Part shown: piece after piece, positions 53,901 to 61,441 of the stretch
Position numbering within the stretch: the first letter of the stretch is position 1
Layout of the letters: the number at the start of each line of letters is the position of its first letter
Position numbers and translations under genes: made by a program
Notes under the pieces: model-generated
Databases searched by the model: none
What the model saw: the letters and a program-made list of their open reading frames with translations, nothing else
Told to the model about the DNA's origin: nothing
Assembly (NCBI RefSeq): GCF_030852425.1
Contig: NZ_NSDM01000018.1
Span: 62,001-126,000 of the forward strand
Reading direction: 5' to 3'
Length of the DNA stretch: 64,000 nucleotides
Source: Saccharothrix longispora
GTDB lineage: Bacteria; Actinomycetota; Actinomycetes; Mycobacteriales; Pseudonocardiaceae

Positions 53901-54055
53901 GTGGCGGAAGGCACCCACGCCGGCGGTTCCGGCACCGCGTCGACAGCCGCCACCGCCGGTTGACCGGTGGCCGTCAGCAGGGCCGGAAGCAGCAGTGCGG
54001 CCACGGCCGCGGTGAATGTGCGCAGCACGGAGCCACGCAGCGAACTGCGTCTCAT
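50963..54055 (-). CDS. Exported Rhs/YD-repeat protein with short hydrophobic C-terminal tail
   Basis: 1030 residues from the ATG at 54055. The N-terminus is a signal peptide (RTFTAAVAALLLPALLTATG, cleavage about residue 36). A beta-rich N-domain follows (GLDLSVDHVYEGSTYSSTLG; GCSWDFPKRADGGYDRAPGL), then many YD repeats (YDDAGNLLKVRSDALDVDVA; YDALDRVTSVKHG; YDAADRLVELDDAFGGTTTF). The Rhs core comes last (LLLGLRTPAGARYGAVTDHQ; LGGYRLQGGVYALGERFYNP TYARFTAPDP; NPYAYAQGDPVNLSDPTG). Only about 45 residues remain after the core, and they are hydrophobic (FGTAVGWTAAGFLIPGYNVL FTGAAVGVAFTALWVC). Typical Rhs toxins have 100-200-residue tails, so this is a minimal, possibly membrane-active or degenerate tip. 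The stand-alone secreted type is probably surface-exposed. Confidence 0.9.
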   Translation of the reverse strand: MRRSSLRGSVLRTFTAAVAALLLPALLTATGQPAVAAVDAVPEPPAWVPSATVDREPGGVEEPDRPWTAPRAAPGGEQRAAATTPECPGTTSELVDWHRVSDSLKVGVDLVSGELRVVAHDLTVRGTGLDLSVDHVYEGSTYSSTLGGWMLGTGPDIGLATEFQDESGHLELWGANGCSWDFPKRADGGYDRAPGLPASLRKLPGGKYVVTFDRTGETWLFTASGWLVSQADRNGNSITFRYTTRGGLASITDTQGRVTSFTNTPTGLLGADMIQWITDPSGAKFGDFTYGRTAPNSLPHLTGFTDRGGNRIEIGYLPDTSGTISTITDARGGVHRIEHDGARVSTITKPGPDGPLTTTYVDEGWVGSPVTVTDANGHTSRYEFDDQDRPVSVTDALGHRRSTTWTANSDVASTTNALDHQVSYSYDTLNNPTGSSQPTGATSAVGYTSSAHPHLPTLVTDPSGNNLSREYDDAGNLLKVRSDALDVDVATFGYNDPNGTVSYRVDGKGEYTDFTYDTAGNLTEVAPPAPAGATSYTYDSLSRITSVTDGNGVRLDYGYDALDRVTSVKHGATVLQANNYDANGNLTKTQTPTATRTFTYDPRNALVEARKGAETITYQRDAVGNLLALTTPSGTAHYTYDAADRLVELDDAFGGTTTFAYDAADRRTATTFPGGATQTNTYDSSGRLTALRVTSATASELINATWRYSRADGTDTDKVQVRTRAGGTTTYRYDALGRLTGANSGTYTYDDAGNLLSGEGHTYQVDAADRFTRVDGSAVGFDAAGNLTSSASPAGTFTYSPANQLIRGTTSGQTTLSLSYDTADQTQPAAITETPPGGSATTHVFTRTALGVSETVDNGARTGYSRDPEGLLLGLRTPAGARYGAVTDHQGSVLGLVDTNGNLAASYVYSPYGAAVTTNGGAIADANPFRWLGGYRLQGGVYALGERFYNPTYARFTAPDPTGQEMNPYAYAQGDPVNLSDPTGTAPNACDVSAFGTAVGWTAAGFLIPGYNVLFTGAAVGVAFTALWVC

Positions 54056-54637
54056 GATGGGTCTGTCCCCCCTGGTACAGCGCCCTCCTGGCCGAGCACC
54101 CCCAGGTGCTCGCGGGCGTCACGTCCGAGCATACGAACGACACGGACGGGTCCACCACCGTGCGGAACCGCGCTCGACAGCTTCACCCCCACGGCCCAGT
54201 CCACCGCCGGCGGAGCGGATCGCCGTGACCTGGCCGGCTCCGGCGTTCGGGCGTGGGGCGCGACAACGGTGGGGTCTCCCGCCGGCGGGACAGCCCGCAG
54301 GACGACCGCGCCGCACCTGATCACCGAAGCGCGTGGCGTGTCCCCGGCGGTGACGTCGACCGGTGCCGACCACGACGCAGTCCCGGCCGGTCGTACGCCG
54401 ACCACGGCACGTACCGGGAGCAGGGCCGAGCGAGGCACCACCCACGAAGCGTTCCTCCTCCCGCGCGGAGGACCGGTACGGCTCAGGGAGACGCGACGCG
54501 CACCCGGGACCATCCCCGCTCGCGCTCGGATGTGGCGCACACGCGGTCCGGGCCGGGGACGTCGTCGACCCGCACGTGCGTCTTGTCCGCACACCCGCCG
54601 CATTCCCGCAGGCTCGTCACGCCGGCCCACGGCCTGT
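54056..54637. other. Intergenic region upstream of the Rhs gene
   Basis: No gene supported in the 582 bases; short readings on both strands are arginine-rich. The Rhs start is preceded by GGGGGACAG, a weak ribosome-binding site, and its promoter should be in 54060-54200. Confidence 0.4.
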
Positions 54638-55396
54638 TCAGGCTCGGGTCTCCAGTCGCGCGAGCAGGGCGAAGGAGTTCGGCAGTCGTCCCCGCCACGC
54701 CGCGGCGTCGACGCCGTCGGGCCGCCAGAACGGCTCGGGGTGCTCCGACAGGTGGAGGATCTCCAGGCCCGCGGAGAGCACGGCCGTGACGACCTCGGCG
54801 AGGGTGGCCTGCCGCTCCACCGCCCCGTTGGCCGGGAACGTGTCGTTGACGTGGTCGCGGTCGAAGTAGCCGCGATCGGGTCGGACGCGGGGCTCGTCCT
54901 CGTCCCACGTCCAGAGCGGGACCATCGGGTGGGCCTCGTAGACGAACAGGTGCCCCGACGGCCTGAGCAGCCGTGCGACGTCACCCGCCCACGCCGTGAG
55001 GTCCGGCAGCCAGATCAGCGCGCCCTTGCCCGTGTAGACCAGGTCGGCGCACCCGTCGCGCAGGGGAGCCCCGGGCAGTTCGGCGACCACGTACCGGCAG
55101 TCCACCCCGAGTTCCCGGGCACGACGCCGCGCGGCCGCCGCCGCGACCTCGCTGAAGTCGACACCCACCACGGACCGCGCCCCCGCGCCCACCAGGGCCA
55201 CGTCGTCCAGGCCGTGCCCGCTCTGCAGGTGCACCACCGCGGGCGACGAGGCCAGCACGGGCCCGAGCAGGTCGAGTTCCAGCGGGACCAGCGAGGACCG
55301 GTTCCGCGCCTGCGCCAGCAGGTCGTCGTACTCGCGGACGTGCTTCTCCGAGGCCGACTCCCAGGCACGCTTGTTCCGCGACGTCTCGGGGTTCAC
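54638..55396 (-). CDS. Class I SAM-dependent methyltransferase
   Basis: 252 residues from a GTG at 55396; the open frame extends upstream but with poor sequence. Methyltransferase motif I is VVHLQSGHGLDDVALVGAGA with the acidic ribose-binding residue in VVGVDFSEVAAAAARRRA; motif II-like VDCRYVVAELPGAPLRDGCA and motif III-like LVYTGKGALIWLPDLTAWAG follow. Then ARLLRPSGHLFVYEAHP and a C-terminal cap (WTWDEDEPRVRPDRGYFDRD HVNDTFPANGAVERQATLAE). The family is typical of small-molecule methylation. It is transcribed divergently from the first LuxR regulator 642 bases away. The substrate is unknown. Confidence 0.85.
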   Translation of the reverse strand: MNPETSRNKRAWESASEKHVREYDDLLAQARNRSSLVPLELDLLGPVLASSPAVVHLQSGHGLDDVALVGAGARSVVGVDFSEVAAAAARRRARELGVDCRYVVAELPGAPLRDGCADLVYTGKGALIWLPDLTAWAGDVARLLRPSGHLFVYEAHPMVPLWTWDEDEPRVRPDRGYFDRDHVNDTFPANGAVERQATLAEVVTAVLSAGLEILHLSEHPEPFWRPDGVDAAAWRGRLPNSFALLARLETRA

Positions 55397-56038
55397 ACCC
55401 GCCACCGTGCCCGTGCCCGCGCGCTCCTGTCCACCGGATATCGCCTGCGGCAACCCGGGCGGACGAGCCCCGCCCGTGCCGGACGGGACCGGTGGACCGG
55501 CACACGGGTGGACCCGCTTGGCCGACGGCAGACGCGTCATCCTCCTGCGCGCCGTCCAGCGCGTGCCGGTCCACGCGGACATGCGGTTCGTCCAGGGGAG
55601 GTCCGCTCGTGGTGGTGCGGCAGCAGGCGGTGGGTAGGCCGAACCTGCAAACCCGACAACGCAGGTCGGAAGCCGGGACCGTCGTCCGGCGCCGCGGTCG
55701 GTGGTGATCGGTGTGTCGAACCGGTGTCCCCGGAATGAAATGTCGAACTTCCCATTCGGCCGGCAAGGAGGAGCGATCCGGTCGTGGTGCTCCGTCTCGT
55801 GTGCCCGGCTTGTCCTTCCGCGAATTGCGCATGGCGGCGGCGAAATCTCCGCTATGCGCGGAAGGGGCGTCGTGACCTCGGTCGCGGCTCGCTGACCTGC
55901 GCCGGGATTGCCCGAAGAGGCATCAGGTCGCCTTTACACATCGTGCCCGGATGGCTACGATAGGTTATCGACGGAATTCGTTCAGCTATTGCGATATCTC
56001 TCGGGACATCGTTCGCACAGTGGTCGGAGGTCGTCGAG
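55397..56038. promoter_or_regulatory. Divergent promoter region with a short palindrome
   Basis: Non-coding between the methyltransferase and the LuxR genes. The half next to the LuxR gene (about 55720-56030) is clearly less GC-rich. CGATA-GGT-TATCG at 55958-55970 is a short perfect palindrome about 70 bases before the start, a candidate operator. No confident -10/-35 pair. Confidence 0.4.
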
Positions 56039-58786
56039 GTGTCTGCACCGCGAACGCTCGATCGCGCGGCAGGTCGTGGTGGGCCACTGCTGGGCCGTGA
56101 GCGCGAGCGCGCCTCGGCTCGCGGCCGCGTCGAAGCCGTCGAGGTCGGCCTGCGGCAATTGCTGATGATCCGCGGGGACGAGGGGGTCGGGAAGTCCCGG
56201 CTGCTCGACGAGGTGCTGGACGCCGCGGTCGTTCCTGCGAAGACCACGGTTCTCCGCACCCGCTGCGAGCCGGAGCTCCGCAACGTCTCCTACGGTGTGG
56301 CGCGCGACCTCCTCGGCTGTCCCGGCGGACTGCCCGGGCACCCCGATGCCTTCGCCGTCATGCACCACCTGTACCGGCTCGCGGTCGACCTGATGGCGTC
56401 CGGGCCGCTGATCCTCGCCGTCGACGACCTCCACTGGGCCGACGAGGACTCGCTGGACTGGCTCGGCTACCTGCTCCGGCGCTCCCGGCATCGGCCGCTG
56501 TGCCTCGCGCTGACCGCGCGCACACCGCTCACCCGCCCGATCACGCTGCTGCGCGGCGCTTTCCTCGGCACCGGCACGACCACCATCGATCTCGGGCCGT
56601 TGCCCGCCGACGCCGTGGACCGGCTCGTCACCGAAGCCCTGGGCGACTCCGTGGACGAGGGCGTGCTGACCGAGGTCCGCCGGCTGAGCGGGGGGAACTC
56701 GCTGCTGCTGACGCGCCTGCTCGCGCGGCTCGCGGACGGTTCGGCCCCCGCGATCGGTGGCGAGGTGGTCATCACCTCGGTCGTCGACTGGCTGCTGGCG
56801 CAGCCCCCGCAGGTGGCGCGCGTCGCCCGCGCCATCGCGGTGCTGGGGACCGGCGATCCCGACCTCGTCGCCGCACTGTCGGGTGTGCCCGCCCGCGCCG
56901 TGTCCGCCGCCGCGGACCTCCTGCGCTCCGCCGGCCTGCTCGCACCCGACGGCGACGGGTTCGAGCACGACGTGGTGCGCGAGGCGGTGCTGACCGGCCC
57001 GCCCGCATCGCGTGTCGTCCACATGCGCGCCCGGGCGGCCCGCCTGCTCAACGACGCCGGCCGACCGGCCGAGGTGGTCGCGTCGCACCTGCTCCGCCTG
57101 CCGGCGCCCGACAAGCCGTGGATGCGCGCCGTCTTGCGCGCGGCGGCTGACGACACCGCCCGGCGAGGGGCGCCCCGCGCGGCGGCGCGGTTCCTGCAGC
57201 CGCTGGTCGATGCCACGCCCGGCGATGCCGCCCTGCGTGCCGGGCTGGCCGGTCTGCTGGCGCACGACGACCCGTCCTCGGCGCTGCGCCACCTCGACCG
57301 CGCGCTCGCCGACGCGCCCGATCCGAGGCTGCGCGCGCGCATCGCCGTGCAGCACGGGGAAACCGCGCTGGCCCTCCAGCGCTCGCCCGACGCCGTGCGA
57401 GTCCTGGAACCCGCGCTCGACGCGCTGGTGGCGGCGGCCGGGCCGACCCCGTCGGCGGAGGACGGCGAACTGCTCCACCACGTCCGCGCTTCGTTGTTCA
57501 TGTCCGCGGTCGACGAGAAGTCGACGCTGCGCCGAGCCCTCGACCGGGTGCTCCGGCTTGGCGAGCCCGCCGGCGACACCCCCGCCGAACGACAACTGCT
57601 GGCCGTCCTGGCAGTGTCCGACGCGATCGCCGGGCACCCCGTCGAGCAGGCCGTCCGCCGAGCCGAGCGGGCGCTGCTGCTGGACGAGGCGGCCTGCGGC
57701 GGCTGGACGGCGCTGGCGTCGGCGTTCGTGCTCGACCTCGCGGACGACACCGCCGCGGCCGTGACGGCGGTCGACCGCCTCGTCACGCGCAGCCGCGTGG
57801 AGGGCGCGCTCTGGGCGCACTGGGTTGCCCTGGGCACCCGCGCGACCCTGTTGTGCGGCGCGGGCAACTTCACGTCGGCCGGTGTGGACGCCAGGCTCGC
57901 CCTGGAGCCGTCGCGCCACCGCGCCTGGCGGTCCCACCCCGTCCAGCCGGTCGTCACCCTCGCCCACGTCCTCGTGCGGGAAGGCGACGCGTGTCGCGCG
58001 GCCGACCTGCTGGCGGCGGTCGAGCACCCGCGCTTGGACGACCTGCTGTTCGACGGCCACTTGTTCCGCATGGCGCGCGCCTCGGTCCGCGCCGAACTGG
58101 GCGACGCGGAAGGCGCCCTGGCGGACCTGTCGTGGTGCGGTCGCAGCCTCGCCGGAGCCGGGGTGGCCAACCCCGTGTTCGCGCCGTGGTGGGCCGAGGC
58201 CGCTCTCCTGCTCGCCGACCAGGGCCGCACGGCCGAAGCGGAGGCCCACGTCGAGCACGGTGAGCGGTTGGCCGCGAACTGGGACGTGCCGCGGGCGCGA
58301 GGGCTCGTCCTGCTGACCCGGGCCGCGGTCGACAAGGGCTCCACGGCCGTCGAGTCGATGACCGAGGCGGTGCGGGTCCTGGAGACGTCGAGCGCCCGGT
58401 ACGACCTCCAGCGCGCGGAGCACCGCCTGGGCAGCGCGCTGCTGCGCCGCGGCGACACCCGTGAAGCGCGCGAGCACCTGCGGCGCGCGGCGGAGCTCGC
58501 CACGCTGTGCGGCGCGCCGGTCGCAGCCGCCCGGGCCCGGGCGCTGCTCCTCAAGGCGGGTGGCCGGATGCGGAACCCCACGGGCGACCGCGCCGACATC
58601 CTCACGGACAGCGAGCGGCGGGTGGCGCGGTTGGCCGTGGGCGGGGCGACCAACCGCGAGATCGCCGAGGCGCTGTTCGTCACCGCCCGCACCGTGGAGG
58701 TCCACCTCACCAGCGCGTATCGCAAGCTGGGCATAACCGGCAGGGCGGAGCTGGCGACCGTGTTCGCCGGCGGGGAGGGCGACTGA
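56039..58786 (+). CDS. LAL-type LuxR regulator 1 (AAA ATPase + TPR-like + HTH)
   Basis: 915 residues from a GTG. The N-terminal ATPase has an intact Walker A (RGDEGVGKSRLL, Lys52) and Walker B (LILAVDDLHWADE, Asp129/130). A long helical repeat region (about 330-830) includes AVLRAAADDTARRGAPRAAA RFLQPLVDATPGDAALRAGL. The C-terminal LuxR HTH is at 848-910 (LTDSERRVARLAVGGATNRE IAEALFVTARTVEVHLTSAY RKLGITGRAEL). Proteins of this type are large ATP-dependent activators of secondary metabolism or sugar-use genes. It is followed after three bases by a second regulator of the same kind. Confidence 0.9.
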   Translation: MSAPRTLDRAAGRGGPLLGRERERASARGRVEAVEVGLRQLLMIRGDEGVGKSRLLDEVLDAAVVPAKTTVLRTRCEPELRNVSYGVARDLLGCPGGLPGHPDAFAVMHHLYRLAVDLMASGPLILAVDDLHWADEDSLDWLGYLLRRSRHRPLCLALTARTPLTRPITLLRGAFLGTGTTTIDLGPLPADAVDRLVTEALGDSVDEGVLTEVRRLSGGNSLLLTRLLARLADGSAPAIGGEVVITSVVDWLLAQPPQVARVARAIAVLGTGDPDLVAALSGVPARAVSAAADLLRSAGLLAPDGDGFEHDVVREAVLTGPPASRVVHMRARAARLLNDAGRPAEVVASHLLRLPAPDKPWMRAVLRAAADDTARRGAPRAAARFLQPLVDATPGDAALRAGLAGLLAHDDPSSALRHLDRALADAPDPRLRARIAVQHGETALALQRSPDAVRVLEPALDALVAAAGPTPSAEDGELLHHVRASLFMSAVDEKSTLRRALDRVLRLGEPAGDTPAERQLLAVLAVSDAIAGHPVEQAVRRAERALLLDEAACGGWTALASAFVLDLADDTAAAVTAVDRLVTRSRVEGALWAHWVALGTRATLLCGAGNFTSAGVDARLALEPSRHRAWRSHPVQPVVTLAHVLVREGDACRAADLLAAVEHPRLDDLLFDGHLFRMARASVRAELGDAEGALADLSWCGRSLAGAGVANPVFAPWWAEAALLLADQGRTAEAEAHVEHGERLAANWDVPRARGLVLLTRAAVDKGSTAVESMTEAVRVLETSSARYDLQRAEHRLGSALLRRGDTREAREHLRRAAELATLCGAPVAAARARALLLKAGGRMRNPTGDRADILTDSERRVARLAVGGATNREIAEALFVTARTVEVHLTSAYRKLGITGRAELATVFAGGEGD

Positions 58787-58789
58787 CCG

Positions 58790-61438
58790 GTGTCCGCGAC
58801 GCACCCGGAGCAGCACCCCGTGACACCACTGGTGGAGCGGGACGCGGAAACCTCGCTCCTCGACCGCGTCGTCGGCGACCTGGCCGCGGGCCGGTCGGCG
58901 GCCGTCGCCGTGATCGGTCCGCCGGCGATCGGCCACAGCGCGCTTCTCGCCCACGCGGCCCGCGTCGCAGCCGGGCACGGCGTGCGCACCGTCGTGGCCC
59001 GCGCCCGGCGGTGGGAGACCGACGTCGAGTGGGGCGTGGTCGACCAGTGGCGCGCGTCCCTGGCCCCGGACGGGTCCGGGTGGCCGCCCTTGGACCGCGT
59101 GCGGCCCGAGCAGCGGGCCGCCGCGTCGTCCGAGGTGTGCTCCGCGCTGCTCGCCACCGCCAGGCGCGCTCCGCTGCTGCTGCTCGTCGACGACGTCCAC
59201 CGGGCCGACCAGGCCTCCACCCACCTGCTCGGGATGCTGCTGCGCCGGCTGCGGCAGGCCCCCGTCGCCGTGGTGTGCACCGGTCGCTGCGCCCCGAGGG
59301 CCGGCGAGTGCACCCCGCTGCGTCCCCGGCCGCTCACCGCCGCGGGCGGGCGCCGCGTGAGCCGCGACCGTCTCGGGCTACCTGGCGCGGACGACCGGTT
59401 CGACACCGTCGCCGAGGCGTCGCTCGGCCTGCCCGGGGTCCTCGTGCCTGCCCTCGACGGGCTGCGCGACGCAGGGACGCGCGTCGACGTGCGCGCGGCC
59501 GAGGCCGCCGTGCTGCGCCGCCGTGCCGCCGTCGTCGACCGCACGCTCGCCGGCCTGCCCGCCGGTCTCCTCGATGTGGTCCGCGTCCTCGCCGTCGCCG
59601 GGGACGCCGTCCCGCTACCCGCGGCGCGGGGTGCCGCCGCCGTGCTCGACCACCTCCGCGCCAACGGCCTGACCGCCACCGGTCCTGCCGCGGACGACCG
59701 TCCCCGGCTCGCGCCGCACGTCGCCGAGCAGGTGCTCGCCGGCACGGACCCGGCGGTGCGCCGCGAACTGCACGCCTGGATCGCCGAGGCCGCCCACCGC
59801 GTCGCCGCGCCCGATGACGTGGTGGCCCGTATCCTGCTCGGCGCCGCGCCGCTCGGTGCGCCGTGGGCGGCTGACGTGCTGCGCCGCGTCGGCCGGCGCA
59901 GGCTGCGCGAGGGGCACGACAGGGAGGCCGCCGCGCTGCTGGCGCGCGCCGCCGGCGAACCGGTTGATCCCGCCGACCGCGCGGCGCTGGTGGTCGACCT
60001 GGCGTGCGCCGAGAGCCGCGACCGGCCGGTCGTGTCCAGACGTGCACTGATCACCGCGGCGTCCGAGGGCCAGCACCGGCAGTCGGCCGTCGACCTGCTC
60101 CTCGTCGTGGGCGACGGGGACGCGGTGTGCCGGGCGCTGCCGCTCGACCAGGCGGAGGACCGGCCGGGCGACGCCGGGTTGGGCACGCTGCGCCGGATCG
60201 CCTCCCTGATAGCCGGCCATGACGTGGACGACCGGGTCGACGCCCGCACGGCCGCGGCGGACCCGGTGCTCGCGGGCGCCGAAGCTTGGCGGCTCGCCCT
60301 CGCCGGCCGCGACCTCCACCGCGCCCGGGGGTTGGCGTTGCTGGCCGTCGCGGAGCAGCCGCTCCTCTCGCCCCGGCTGGCCGGTGCCGCCACGCTCGTG
60401 CTCACCGACGACCTCACCGAGGCCCGCGCCGCGTTGACCGACATGCTGACCGACGCCCTGCGCGTCGGCCGTCGCGGCAGCGCCGCCTCCATCGCCCACC
60501 ACCTGGCCCACGCCGCGCGCCGGGCCGGGTACCTGGACGAGGCCGCGCGGCACCTCGACCACGCCCTGGAGCTGCTCCCGCTGCCGGCGTGGCCCGCGCG
60601 CACACGGGCCATGCTGATCGCCTCCGGCACGCTGCTGGAGGTCGAACGCGGCGACCCGGACGCCGCCCGCCGCCACCTCGCCCTCGCGGACCCCGCATCC
60701 GGACCGGGCCGTGGACGCCTCCTGCACGCCCGCGCCGCCGTCAGCCTCGCGTCGGGCGACCCGGTCTCGGCGCTGCACGACCTGCTCGACTGCGGGCGCC
60801 GGCTCGCCGGGCGGGGGCGCGGCAACCCGGCGCTGGTGGACTGGCGCCCTCTCGCGGCCGAGGCGCTGGTCCGGTTGGACCGCGCCGACGAGGCCCGGAC
60901 CCTGCTCGCGGAGGAGAGCCGGGCGGCCGCCGCGTGGGGCACGGCCAGCAGCGTCGGCGCCGCCAGGCTCGCCGCGGCGCGCTGGGGCCACGAGCCCTTC
61001 GCGCCGCGGGCGCTGGTCGAGGCCGAGCACGTGCTGCGCCGGTCGCCCGCCCGTCTGCTGCACGTCCAGGCCCAGGTGGAGCTCTCGGCGGCCGAGTTGC
61101 GGCTCGGCCGGACCCGGGAAGCGGCGCGGCTGGCCGACGCCGCCGCGCGCACGGCCCGTGCCTGCGGCGCGGTGCCCGTGCGCCTGCACGCCGAGGCGCT
61201 GAGCGCGGCGGCGCGCGCCGGCGCCGGCGTCCCGCACGACCGCACCCGTCGCTTGTCCGAGCTGTCGCCCGCACAGGCGAAGGCCGCGGAACTCGCCGCG
61301 CGGGGGATGACCAACCCCGAGATCGCGGGTGTGCTGGGCGTGAGCCGCCGCACGGTCGAGCTGCACCTGACCACCGCCTACCGCAAGCTCGGTGTGGCGG
61401 GCCGGGGCGAGCTGCTCGCCCTGATCGGTGGGCGGTGA
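58790..61438 (+). CDS. LAL-type LuxR regulator 2, Walker A lysine replaced by His
   Basis: 882 residues from a GTG three bases after the preceding stop. The P-loop position reads VIGPPAIGHSALLAHAARVA: the Lys of GxxxxGKS/T is His49. The Walker B strand is LLLLVDDVHRADQASTHLLG. The helical repeat middle and C-terminal LuxR HTH (ELSPAQAKAAELAARGMTNP EIAGVLGVSRRTVELHLTTA YRKLGVAGRGEL) are well preserved. ATP hydrolysis is therefore doubtful while DNA binding is likely kept. Third positions are typical of the genome, so this is not simple decay. Confidence 0.9.
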   Translation: MSATHPEQHPVTPLVERDAETSLLDRVVGDLAAGRSAAVAVIGPPAIGHSALLAHAARVAAGHGVRTVVARARRWETDVEWGVVDQWRASLAPDGSGWPPLDRVRPEQRAAASSEVCSALLATARRAPLLLLVDDVHRADQASTHLLGMLLRRLRQAPVAVVCTGRCAPRAGECTPLRPRPLTAAGGRRVSRDRLGLPGADDRFDTVAEASLGLPGVLVPALDGLRDAGTRVDVRAAEAAVLRRRAAVVDRTLAGLPAGLLDVVRVLAVAGDAVPLPAARGAAAVLDHLRANGLTATGPAADDRPRLAPHVAEQVLAGTDPAVRRELHAWIAEAAHRVAAPDDVVARILLGAAPLGAPWAADVLRRVGRRRLREGHDREAAALLARAAGEPVDPADRAALVVDLACAESRDRPVVSRRALITAASEGQHRQSAVDLLLVVGDGDAVCRALPLDQAEDRPGDAGLGTLRRIASLIAGHDVDDRVDARTAAADPVLAGAEAWRLALAGRDLHRARGLALLAVAEQPLLSPRLAGAATLVLTDDLTEARAALTDMLTDALRVGRRGSAASIAHHLAHAARRAGYLDEAARHLDHALELLPLPAWPARTRAMLIASGTLLEVERGDPDAARRHLALADPASGPGRGRLLHARAAVSLASGDPVSALHDLLDCGRRLAGRGRGNPALVDWRPLAAEALVRLDRADEARTLLAEESRAAAAWGTASSVGAARLAAARWGHEPFAPRALVEAEHVLRRSPARLLHVQAQVELSAAELRLGRTREAARLADAAARTARACGAVPVRLHAEALSAAARAGAGVPHDRTRRLSELSPAQAKAAELAARGMTNPEIAGVLGVSRRTVELHLTTAYRKLGVAGRGELLALIGGR

Positions 61439-61441
61439 CAC

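Noticed and set aside
50495-55738. 1747-residue plus-strand frame across the Rhs and methyltransferase genes
   Set aside because: Spans two real genes on the opposite strand and is Val/Gly/Arg-biased with no domain.
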